Assembly: GCA_009845645.1 (NCBI GenBank)
Contig: VXZF01000602.1
Span: 1-7,202 of the forward strand
Reading direction: 5' to 3'
Source of the DNA: Gemmatimonadota bacterium
GTDB lineage: Bacteria; Latescibacterota; UBA2968; UBA8231
DNA length: 7,202 nt
This document shows positions 1 through 5,347 of the stretch, piece after piece. The notes beneath the pieces were generated by a model. That model was not told where the DNA came from. It saw only the letters and a list, made by a program, of their open reading frames with translations, and searched no databases. Each line of letters opens with the position of its first letter. Positions within the stretch are counted from its first letter, which is position 1. A program made the translations under genes and the position numbers.

Positions 1-2
1 CC

Positions 3-92
3 GTCTGCCTCCAAGCTGGCGCGGCGATTCGGCTCGACTTGGGGATGGAGCGTTTTGTCAATAAGCCTTCGTACGATCTGCCGTGGAATTAG
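3..92 (+). CDS. C-terminal fragment of a gene cut by the window edge, possibly Gfo/Idh-type oxidoreductase
   Basis: Reading frame 3 is open from the window edge and ends at TAG (90-92), giving the last 29 residues of a protein. The tail contains AAIRLDLGMERFVNKPSYD followed by LPWN. A hydrophilic end with an ERFVN element and a terminal P-W resembles the tails of some Gfo/Idh/MocA oxidoreductases, which often end in a similar 'ERFV...RPYR-PW' pattern. This likeness is from memory and is weak; other families are possible. Frame 1 is also open to position 99, but it is rich in Ser, Arg and Ile and looks less protein-like. The fragment has the same direction as the aldolase that follows but is separated from it by a 174-base repeat-rich spacer. 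Confidence 0.4.
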   Translation, partial: VCLQAGAAIRLDLGMERFVNKPSYDLPWN

Positions 93-108
93 GGACTGAT
101 GTTACGCA

Positions 109-137
109 GTAGGGGGCGGTTTGAAACCGCCCCCTAC
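109..137. repeat. Perfect 29-base palindrome (14-base arms, single central G)
   Basis: The left arm GTAGGGGGCGGTTT (109-122) and the right arm AAACCGCCCCCTAC (124-137) are exact reverse complements around G123. As RNA or single-stranded DNA it would form a very stable GC-rich stem with a small loop at TTTGAAA. It could terminate or pause transcription from the upstream gene, although no T-run follows. It is the first of three GTAGGGG-headed units in this spacer. Confidence 0.85.
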
Positions 138-152
138 ACCGAACCGATCAAT

Positions 153-177
153 GTAGGGGCGTCCCTTGTGGACGCCC
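153..177. repeat. GTAGGGGC-headed hairpin, forward copy
   Basis: The head GTAGGGGC (153-160) leads into a stem of GGGCGTCC (157-164) and GGACGCCC (170-177), eight perfect pairs with loop CTTGT (165-169). The same head and loop recur in reverse orientation at 215-239. Confidence 0.8.
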
Positions 178-214
178 ATGCGACACCGCGTATGCAGCCA
201 GCGGAATCCGACGA

Positions 215-239
215 GGGCAACCACAAGGATTGCCCCTAC
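215..239. repeat. GTAGGGGC-headed hairpin, reverse copy
   Basis: Read on the minus strand this copy starts GTAGGGGC and has the same CCTTGTGG loop region as the copy at 153-177. The stem is GGGCAA (215-220) with TTGCCC (230-235), extended by CC/GG (221-222 with 227-228) around one bulged base (229). The inner stem bases differ from the forward copy on both arms, so pairing is kept although the sequence has changed. Confidence 0.75.
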
Positions 240-266
240 AATGCGTAACGTCTGTTAGGAGGCTAC

Positions 267-1043
267 ATGCACAACCGAATCAAAAATCAATTCGCTGCGG
301 GGAAGCCCGCCTTTGGTACCCAACTCCGCTTTGGCTCTCCGGCTATTGCCGAACTCTGCGGTCACTCAGGCTTTGACTTTCTCGTCATCGACTCGGAACA
401 CGCGCCGCAAACCCCCACCGGCATCCAGGCGCAATTGCAGGCCATCGGCAATACCCCGGCCACGCCTATTGTCCGCCTGCCGCGCATCGACGAGGAGCAG
501 ATCCGCCTCTATCTCGACATGGGTGCGCTGGGCATCCTCGCTCCGTTTGTAAACACCGCCGCCCAAGCTGCAGAAGGCGCTCGCGCCTGCCGCTATCCTC
601 CGGTTGGCATTCGCGGTTTTGGACCGCATCGGGCGGCTCAGTATGGGTTGCGCACCGATGAGTACTTCGCGGAGATAAACGACTTAGTGATATTCATCGC
701 GTTGATCGAGACGGCCGAAGCGGTCGCCAATATCGACGAAATCCTCGCTGTCGAGGGTGTCGCTACGTTCGTCATCGGCCCGGTTGATCTGTCGATCTCG
801 CTGGGGGTGCCCTTTGACTACGAGGGATCCGTCTTCCAAGATGCTCAGGCCGAGTTGGCCGCGGCCGCTCGCCGCGCTGGCAAGCCCGCTGGCATCGGGG
901 TCTATCGCCCGGCTAGCGATCCGCAATCAATCCAACGCGCCATAGACGACGGCTTCTCGCTGATTCTCGCTGGTGGCGACGAGCCGTTTCTCGCGGCTGG
1001 CTGCCAACAGATGGCGCGCGTCCGCGCCGACTTGGGGTACTAA
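267..1043 (+). CDS. HpcH/HpaI family class II aldolase (2-oxo-3-deoxy acid aldolase type)
   Basis: This 258-residue protein matches the length and motif order of HpaI (4-hydroxy-2-oxoheptanedioate aldolase) and YfaU-like 2-keto-3-deoxy acid aldolases, cytosolic metal-dependent enzymes that split a 2-oxo-4-hydroxy acid into pyruvate and an aldehyde. Visible signatures are FLVIDSEHAP with the catalytic base His45, IVRLP with pyruvate-binding Arg70, RYPPVGIRG (109-117), and the metal ligands Glu148 in LIETAEAV and Asp174 in IGPVDLS. All sit at or within one residue of the E. coli HpaI numbering. The ATG is preceded by AGGAGG (257-262) with a 4-base spacer. The dehydrogenase starts 2 bases after the stop, so the two are surely cotranscribed. 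The aldehyde partner cannot be decided from sequence; a sugar-acid substrate is an inference from the neighbour. Confidence 0.93.
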   Translation: MHNRIKNQFAAGKPAFGTQLRFGSPAIAELCGHSGFDFLVIDSEHAPQTPTGIQAQLQAIGNTPATPIVRLPRIDEEQIRLYLDMGALGILAPFVNTAAQAAEGARACRYPPVGIRGFGPHRAAQYGLRTDEYFAEINDLVIFIALIETAEAVANIDEILAVEGVATFVIGPVDLSISLGVPFDYEGSVFQDAQAELAAAARRAGKPAGIGVYRPASDPQSIQRAIDDGFSLILAGGDEPFLAAGCQQMARVRADLGY

Positions 1044-1045
1044 GT

Positions 1046-2035
1046 ATGCGACAGCTCGAGGTTCTCTTTCTGCCCCACCCGGTCGCTGCGATCGCCTCGC
1101 CTTGGGCGACCGACGTGATTGAGGCCGTAAGTGCCCGACACAATCTCCGCATCTTCGACCGCACCCAACCGGCCGCGCCGCAAATGGCGGGCATTGAAGC
1201 CATCGTCGATTTAGGGGGCAATATCAGCCCAGACCTGCTGGCCGCTGCGACCGACGCTGGCGTCAAATTCCTCCAGGTCCAGACTACCGGCCTCGACCAC
1301 GTCGATGTCGAGGGGATTCTCAGTACTGGGCTGTTGCTCGCCCATTGCCCTGGGCAGCTCAGCAGCGTGGCGTTGGCTCAGAGTGCGATGATGTTCATTC
1401 TCATGCACGCTCACCGCTACGGAGAGGCGCGGCGGAATTTCGACGCTGGCAAGATGTACGTGCCTACGGGCGTCGAGTTGGAGGGTCTGACGCTCGGCCT
1501 GATCGGTTTTGGTGCGAGTGCCCAAGATTTGGCGCGGCGGGCCAAGCCCTTTGGCCTGCGGATCTTGGGCATCGACATCCGCCCCATTGAAGAGGAAATC
1601 CTCGCCGAGATCCAACCCGAATTTCTCGGCGGTCCCGAGGACGTCGACCGCGTGGTGGCCGAGAGCGACTACCTGTCGCTGCACCTGCACCTGACGCCGG
1701 AAACTCGGCATACCATTGACGCGCGGCGCATTGGCCTGATGAAGGAGACCGCGTGCTTGATCAACGTGGCGCGAGGGGCGCTCGTCGATGAGGACGCCCT
1801 GTACGAGGCTCTGGTGGACGGTCGCTTGAGCGGGGCCGGGCTCGATGTTTTCGCTCAGGAGCCACCCGACGCTACGGCCCCTGTTTTCCAATTGCCCAAT
1901 GTGTTTGCCATGCCCCACACCGCTGGTTCGACCGATGGCACCTCGCGCAAGCGGGCGCGTCTGGCCGCGGACAATCTCGACCGCTACGCTCGGGGCGAGG
2001 CGCTCGTGGGGCAAATCACGGCTAGGTTTATCTAA
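1046..2035 (+). CDS. D-2-hydroxyacid dehydrogenase, NAD-binding (phosphoglycerate dehydrogenase-like)
   Basis: The 329-residue protein has the layout of D-isomer-specific 2-hydroxyacid dehydrogenases, which interconvert 2-oxo acids and D-2-hydroxy acids with NAD(P)H in the cytosol. The N-terminal substrate domain (about 1-105) contains FLQVQTTGLDHVD (75-87). The Rossmann domain (about 106-292) has GFGASA (154-159), where the third Gly of GxGxxG is Ala, and Asp177 at the end of beta-2, which favours NAD. The catalytic residues are Arg243 (INVARGALVDE), Glu272 (FAQEP) and His291 (MPHTAGS), the complete R-E-H set. The start lies 2 bases after the aldolase stop. The pairing suggests it supplies or removes the 2-oxo acid used by the aldolase, for example in sugar-acid breakdown; that link is inferred. 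A glyoxylate/hydroxypyruvate reductase role is an alternative. Confidence 0.93.
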   Translation: MRQLEVLFLPHPVAAIASPWATDVIEAVSARHNLRIFDRTQPAAPQMAGIEAIVDLGGNISPDLLAAATDAGVKFLQVQTTGLDHVDVEGILSTGLLLAHCPGQLSSVALAQSAMMFILMHAHRYGEARRNFDAGKMYVPTGVELEGLTLGLIGFGASAQDLARRAKPFGLRILGIDIRPIEEEILAEIQPEFLGGPEDVDRVVAESDYLSLHLHLTPETRHTIDARRIGLMKETACLINVARGALVDEDALYEALVDGRLSGAGLDVFAQEPPDATAPVFQLPNVFAMPHTAGSTDGTSRKRARLAADNLDRYARGEALVGQITARFI

Positions 2036-2060
2036 ATTTTCGTCGCGCTGAAAAGTATTC

Positions 2061-2089
2061 TTGACATGGTTGTACTGCTCTTTTTGATT
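2061..2089 (+). promoter_or_regulatory. Possible sigma70-type promoter upstream of the SnoaL-like gene
   Basis: A perfect TTGACA (2061-2066) lies in an AT-richer patch after the dehydrogenase stop. At a 17-base spacing the -10 position reads TTGATT (2084-2089), only 3 of 6 matches to TATAAT. A promoter here would leave a leader of about 125 bases before the ATG at 2222. The call rests mainly on the -35 match and on the 186-base gap that begins a new gene group. Confidence 0.3.
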
Positions 2090-2179
2090 GCGGAATAGGT
2101 GCTTTAAGGGAGCCCCCTAGTCCGCCAAAAGGGCCAAGCCCACCTCTCTCGGAATATCTCCTGCTGTGTACTCTTTTCT

Positions 2180-2203
2180 GCCTGATCTACGCGGACATCA
2201 GGC
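2180..2203 (+). promoter_or_regulatory. Inverted repeat / leader hairpin before the SnoaL-like gene
   Basis: GCCTGAT (2180-2186) and ATCAGGC (2197-2203) are perfect 7-base reverse complements separated by 10 bases. The repeat ends 9 bases before the GGAG (2213-2216) of the next gene. It could be an mRNA leader hairpin affecting translation or a dyad operator for a regulator; the sequence does not distinguish these. The rest of the 2036-2221 spacer shows no gene and no convincing terminator. Confidence 0.45.
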
Positions 2204-2221
2204 GCAACGAATGGAGATCAC

Positions 2222-3232
2222 ATGCAGCGATATTCTCGGATTCATCCTGCTGCAAGCCCTATCCTCACCCGTTTCATCTCCGCCTCCGCAGAGAACGGAG
2301 CGGCAGTAAGAAAAAACCGATTCATCGCCTGCCTCGTCGCACTGAATTTTTTAGGGGGTATAGTCTGGGCTGCGGAAACGCCCGAGACGGTCTTGATCCG
2401 CCAGGTTTTAAGCACTGAAAGATCCGGCCATCGGCGGGGAAATACAGACGTAGCCATCCAAGCCTATGCCGATCACGTCGTCGTCTATGAAGGGCATCAT
2501 TCGGCGGATCCGCGTGGCTGGACCATAATCCGCGAAAACCGAGCGGCCTTAGCCCGAGCCCTAGCCGCTGATTTCGAACACCGGCGCTACGATCTCAACC
2601 GCACGGTGTTGTTTATTCTCGCCCGTAACGACAAAGCCATCGTCGCTACTCAGGACTCGGGTCTGGTCATTGATCAGCGAAGCGGTACTAGCCAGTCCTT
2701 CGACATGTATCGCCTGTGGACCTTTACCAAAGACGATGACCACTGGCGCGCTGTCAGCGTCTTCCAAAATATCGCAGATACCACGGCTGTAGCACCTGCT
2801 CCCGCGGCGAGCGTGACGGACATCGCGGCGATATTGGAGCGGGAAGCCGAGGCTTGGCAAAACAAAGACATCGGGGCCATAATGGCGGCCGTTGATGAGG
2901 ACTTCGTCGCCTACGACGCCTATCACCTGATGGACCGAACTAAGTGGCGCATTGCATTCAGCGACGCCGAGGAATTTGAGGATTGGCTGAGAAAGCGATT
3001 GACGTATGCGAACTATACCATCGATCGGCGCGTGATTTACACCAATCTAGGTGAAAATGGGCTGACGGCCCTGGCCTTGACCGAGGAGACGGTCTCTGTC
3101 TCCCACGAAAAAGGCTCGGCGATCCACAGCATGAAGCGATATGTATTTTGGGGATTAAGTCGCAGATCAGGGGATTGGAAAATTACCCAGTTGCTCGCGA
3201 ACTTGCCGATTCCCCGGGGTATAGAAGAGTAG
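2222..3232 (+). CDS. Exported protein with two tandem NTF2/SnoaL-like (DUF4440-type) domains
   Basis: A 336-residue protein with an export signal: basic RKNR (30-33), a hydrophobic stretch at about 34-49 and a likely signal peptidase site after VWA (48-50). About 29 residues precede the basic patch, unusually long for a signal peptide. There is no in-frame ATG, GTG or TTG nearer to it, and GGAG lies 5 bases before the ATG at 2222, so that start is kept. Two similar halves follow, about 54-185 and 199-330. Each begins with a helix of the form E-(x)n-D, then an F/V-V-Y element (VVVYEGHH, FVAYDAYH), a YDLNRTV/YTIDRRV strand and a closing W-(R/K)-(A/I) strand with Q. This fits the cone-shaped NTF2-like fold used by SnoaL, ketosteroid isomerase and many ligand-binding proteins. 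No catalytic residues or substrate can be named. The following gene begins 26 bases after the stop. Confidence 0.75.
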   Translation: MQRYSRIHPAASPILTRFISASAENGAAVRKNRFIACLVALNFLGGIVWAAETPETVLIRQVLSTERSGHRRGNTDVAIQAYADHVVVYEGHHSADPRGWTIIRENRAALARALAADFEHRRYDLNRTVLFILARNDKAIVATQDSGLVIDQRSGTSQSFDMYRLWTFTKDDDHWRAVSVFQNIADTTAVAPAPAASVTDIAAILEREAEAWQNKDIGAIMAAVDEDFVAYDAYHLMDRTKWRIAFSDAEEFEDWLRKRLTYANYTIDRRVIYTNLGENGLTALALTEETVSVSHEKGSAIHSMKRYVFWGLSRRSGDWKITQLLANLPIPRGIEE

Positions 3233-3246
3233 CGTCAGGCACTGCG

Positions 3247-3253
3247 AAAGGAG
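3247..3253 (+). promoter_or_regulatory. Ribosome binding site that sets the start at 3259
   Basis: AAAGGAG lies 5 bases before the ATG at 3259. The same frame is open further upstream to an ATG at 3148, but that extension overlaps the preceding gene by 85 bases and has no such site, so 3259 is the start. Confidence 0.75.
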
Positions 3254-3258
3254 TGTGT

Positions 3259-3546
3259 ATGTCCTCGGCTGCGCTTCCGCCCAATCCCAATCTAGAGCAA
3301 CTCAAGAAGCAAGCCAAAAGCCTGCTGAAGGGCCACCGATCCGCTGATCCCGCCAGCGCGCAGCGGCTCAGGCAAACCTTGTCGCATTTGTCCGAGCAGA
3401 CGGACGACGAGATATTTCAGACCAAGTTCTCCTTGAGAAACGCCCAACTGGTCATTGCCCGCGAGTATGGCTTCGAGCGATGGGCCGATTTGAAGCGGCA
3501 CGTTGAGTCTCGCCGTGCGACGGAGACCATGTATATATTTACCTGA
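3259..3546 (+). CDS. Small protein resembling the N-terminal cap of ankyrin-repeat proteins
   Basis: This 95-residue soluble protein has the pattern LPPNPNLEQLKKQAKSLLK (6-24) and, near its end, NAQLVIAREYGFERWADLK (61-79). These two motifs, about 35 residues apart, are typical of the N-terminal segment of many bacterial ankyrin-repeat proteins ('P-P-NLEQLKKQAK-LL ... AQLVIAREYGF-SWA-LK-HVE'). Here the protein stops about 15 residues after the second motif, and no ankyrin repeats follow because the SDR gene begins 32 bases later. It has no signal peptide or membrane segment and is highly charged and probably helical. Its role is unknown; it may be a free-standing relative or a remnant of a longer gene. 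The strong ribosome site and intact frame favour a working gene. Confidence 0.78.
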   Translation: MSSAALPPNPNLEQLKKQAKSLLKGHRSADPASAQRLRQTLSHLSEQTDDEIFQTKFSLRNAQLVIAREYGFERWADLKRHVESRRATETMYIFT

Positions 3547-3562
3547 ACGGTTGACAGATTAT

Positions 3563-3570
3563 CAGGAGGT
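3563..3570 (+). promoter_or_regulatory. Ribosome binding site for the GTG start of the SDR gene
   Basis: CAGGAGGT lies 8 bases before GTG at 3579. The nearby ATG at 3583 is out of frame, so GTG is the start. TCAGG (3562-3566), overlapping this site, is complementary to CCTGA (3542-3546), which contains the stop codon of the preceding gene. Confidence 0.8.
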
Positions 3571-3578
3571 ATCTCGCA

Positions 3579-4262
3579 GTGAATGCACTTATTACAGGTG
3601 CCAGTTCTGGCATTGGCGAGACCATCGCGCGTCGGCTGGCGGCGGCTGGGCACCGAGTTGCGCTGATGGCGCGCCGTGCGGAGCGGGTGCAGGCTATCAC
3701 CGCTGAGTTGGACGGCGCAGTAGCGGTGCCGGGCGATGTGGGTATTGTTGCGGATTGCGAAGCTGCAGTGCGGGAGTCGGTGGAGGCGTTTGGGAGTCTC
3801 GACGCGCTGGTCAATGCGGCCGGCACTTGGGTGGAGGGGCCGCTTGCCGAGGTCAGCTACGAAGACCTACGCACCTTTGTCGATACGGATGTAAACGGCG
3901 CGTTGCAGATCACGCGCGCCGCCCTGCCAGTGCTGATGCAAAGCGGCGGACGGATAGTACATATCAACGGCTTGCAGGGGCTGATCCGCGCGCGGCAGCC
4001 GGTGCTCTATGCGGCGATTGAGTCTGCGGTGCGCGGGCTGTGTGAGAGTTTGCGCTGGGAAGTAGCAGAGCAGGGAGTCCACGTCGGCTTAATCACCTTA
4101 GGCTCAGTGGCTAGCCCCAATCCAGTGTCGTTGGATGAAGGCGACCGGCGTTGTCGCTTGAGCCGCGATGAAGTTGCCGACGCCGCGTGCTTTGTGCTGG
4201 CGCAGCCGCGCGGGGTCAATGTCGATGAACTGGTGCTGACGCCGCTGGGACAGCAGTGGTGA
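3579..4262 (+). CDS. Short-chain dehydrogenase/reductase (SDR) with a degenerate catalytic centre
   Basis: A 227-residue classical-type SDR starting at GTG. The Rossmann motif TGASSGIG (6-13) is intact, and Arg32/Arg33 after beta-2 (ALMARR) suggest NADP(H). NAAG (79-82) and the tetrad Asn106 (DVNGAL) are present. In the usual catalytic region, however, RIVHINGLQG (125-134) has Gly131 where Ser is expected, and YAAIE (144-148) has Glu148 where the Lys of YxxxK is expected. The Tyr144 spacing of 13 from position 131 is exactly canonical, so the alignment is firm. The usual proline-glycine after beta-6 reads LITLGS. The C-terminal LSRDEVADAACFVLAQP and VNVDELVL resemble NADP-dependent SDRs of the YdfG or sepiapterin type. 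The fold is certain, but ordinary oxidoreductase activity is doubtful. It may be a cofactor-binding or regulatory protein or use altered chemistry. Confidence 0.9.
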   Translation: MNALITGASSGIGETIARRLAAAGHRVALMARRAERVQAITAELDGAVAVPGDVGIVADCEAAVRESVEAFGSLDALVNAAGTWVEGPLAEVSYEDLRTFVDTDVNGALQITRAALPVLMQSGGRIVHINGLQGLIRARQPVLYAAIESAVRGLCESLRWEVAEQGVHVGLITLGSVASPNPVSLDEGDRRCRLSRDEVADAACFVLAQPRGVNVDELVLTPLGQQW

Positions 4263-5276
4263 TCAAGCCGCGACGGGCGTGGGCAATTCCGGTACGTATT
4301 CGTAGTCTGGCTCGGCCTTTTGTCGTTCGAGGATGGCGGCGATCTCCGTCCATGCCTCGTACAGCCCCTGCGGACAGTGCGGCAGGTCGCTTTTGATGGC
4401 CGCGTGTAGTTTGCCGAGCCGGTAGCACGGCACGCCAGCGTACATGTGGTGTTCAATGTGGTAGTTCATGTGCCAGTAGAGGAAGCGGAAGAACGGATTC
4501 AAGATGACCGTGCGGGTGCAGAGCCGAAAGTCCGGCACGTCGTCTTGCAAGCCGATGTGCTGGGTGTTGTTGCACAAAAACAGCAACCAGCCGCCGTAAA
4601 AAGGCGCGAGCGTAACGAGCACTGGTATCATCCACAGGCCGAAGTACAAGGATACCGCTACGATTAGGGCGTGACCCACTAGCAAGAAGCGATCCCAGCG
4701 AATGAGCCGTCGCCGCTTGTCTGGTTCCGATTCGGGGAAGAGCGCCAGTTCCCATTCGCCCTCTAATTGCCCGCGTGCCCGCCGCCAAGTCGCCTTGTAG
4801 CGGGCGTACATGCCCCACGGATTTACAATAGCACTCTTGAGAAAATCCACGAATCGCAATTGGGTCGGCAGGACCACTTCGAGATCGTCGGGCGGGTGCA
4901 GAGTGTACTTGTGGTGCTCGGCGTGACTGGTCCAGAAGTGGATGTGGTTGTACGCGCCTAGAAAGCTGAATACGCGTAGGAAGAAGTAGTTGAGGAACTT
5001 GCTCTTGAAGACTGTAGAGTGACACAATTCGTGGAAGCCGTTGAGCAAAAAGGCGTAGAACGTGCCGTGGAAAAAGAGGATCAGCAGCAACCACGGCAGG
5101 GCCAAGTGCTCCGCCGCGTACCAAGCCCCCGCGCCCGTCACCGCTAGCAGACCCAAATGCCCCAGCGTTTGCAGTAGGCCCCAAAAGTCGCTGCGCTGGT
5201 TGAGCGCAGCGAGCGTCTCGCGCGGCAAAGGGCACCGATACCAGTTTATTTTGCGCTGGTTTTTTGTCAGCTCCAT
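4263..5276 (-). CDS. Integral membrane fatty acid desaturase family protein
   Basis: A 337-residue membrane di-iron protein with the three histidine boxes of the desaturase superfamily: HELCH (82-86), HAEHH (118-122) and HIEHH (273-277), plus NTQHIGL with His240 as a probable further ligand. Hydrophobic segments lie at about 37-56, 60-80, 95-110, 197-215 and 217-236, matching the usual arrangement with the histidine boxes on the cytosolic face. These enzymes insert double bonds or hydroxyls into acyl chains or related substrates using O2 and an electron donor. The exact substrate and position are not readable; MocD/RtxC-type relatives act on non-lipid molecules. AGAGGAGG (5284-5291) sits 7 bases before the ATG. 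It lies 71 bases downstream of the creatininase-type gene on the same strand and could be the last gene of that operon. Its stop codon abuts the SDR stop. Confidence 0.9.
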   Translation of the reverse strand: MELTKNQRKINWYRCPLPRETLAALNQRSDFWGLLQTLGHLGLLAVTGAGAWYAAEHLALPWLLLILFFHGTFYAFLLNGFHELCHSTVFKSKFLNYFFLRVFSFLGAYNHIHFWTSHAEHHKYTLHPPDDLEVVLPTQLRFVDFLKSAIVNPWGMYARYKATWRRARGQLEGEWELALFPESEPDKRRRLIRWDRFLLVGHALIVAVSLYFGLWMIPVLVTLAPFYGGWLLFLCNNTQHIGLQDDVPDFRLCTRTVILNPFFRFLYWHMNYHIEHHMYAGVPCYRLGKLHAAIKSDLPHCPQGLYEAWTEIAAILERQKAEPDYEYVPELPTPVAA

Positions 5277-5283
5277 GGCATTT

Positions 5284-5291
5284 CCTCCTCT
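5284..5291 (-). promoter_or_regulatory. Ribosome binding site of the desaturase gene
   Basis: On the minus strand this reads AGAGGAGG, 7 bases before the ATG at 5276. An overlapping ATG at 5281-5279 is out of frame, so the site selects the 5276 start. Confidence 0.75.
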
Positions 5292-5347
5292 AAAAAAGCT
5301 AATCTTACTGTCGCAATTTGGCGCTGGCCGGGCAAGTTGTCTTCGAC

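Larger units (their letters stand above)
95..255. repeat. Composite hairpin repeat element with imperfect terminal inverted repeats
   Basis: The spacer before the aldolase is almost filled by one structured block. Its ends, 95-108 (ACTGATGTTACGCA) and 242-255, are inverted copies matching at 12 of 14 positions, with a perfect 8-base core (GTTACGCA / TGCGTAAC). Each terminal repeat leads inward to GTAGGGG, directly on the left and after two bases on the right. Three hairpins with a GTAGGGG head lie inside (109-137, 153-177 and, reversed, 215-239). The right end stops one base before the AGGAGG of the aldolase. The bounded shape suggests a small non-autonomous mobile or REP-like element. GTAGGGGC-headed repeats are common in intergenic DNA of several uncultured phyla, but their origin is unclear. 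No transposase is present and no clear target duplication is visible. Confidence 0.65.

Noticed and set aside
101..249. CRISPR-like array, because three similar repeats occur in a short region
   Set aside because: The repeats differ in orientation, stem sequence and spacing, there are only three, and no cas gene is present.
1211..2014. 267-codon open frame antisense to the dehydrogenase
   Set aside because: It mirrors the codon structure of the dehydrogenase, has no ribosome site or family motif, and the plus-strand gene has a complete catalytic set.
2128..2138. Small GGGC-CAA-GCCC inverted repeat considered as terminator of the dehydrogenase transcript
   Set aside because: Only four pairs with a three-base loop and no following T-run.
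3148..3258. Upstream extension of the small ankyrin-cap gene to an ATG at 3148
   Set aside because: It overlaps the preceding gene, has no ribosome site and its residues do not fit the family; AAAGGAG before 3259 gives a better start.
3551..3556. TTGACA before the SDR gene considered as an internal promoter
   Set aside because: No acceptable -10 element at 16-18 bases; that position lies in the ribosome site and start region.
4242..4259. Six-pair stem (CCGCTG/CAGTGG with one G-U pair) just before the SDR stop
   Set aside because: Weak, inside coding sequence and without a T-run on either strand, so not supportable as a terminator.
4453..5235. Long 260-codon open frame on the minus strand inside the desaturase gene
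   Set aside because: Its translation is Arg/Ala/Pro-rich without recognisable motifs and overlaps a gene with clear histidine boxes; it is a high-GC shadow frame.
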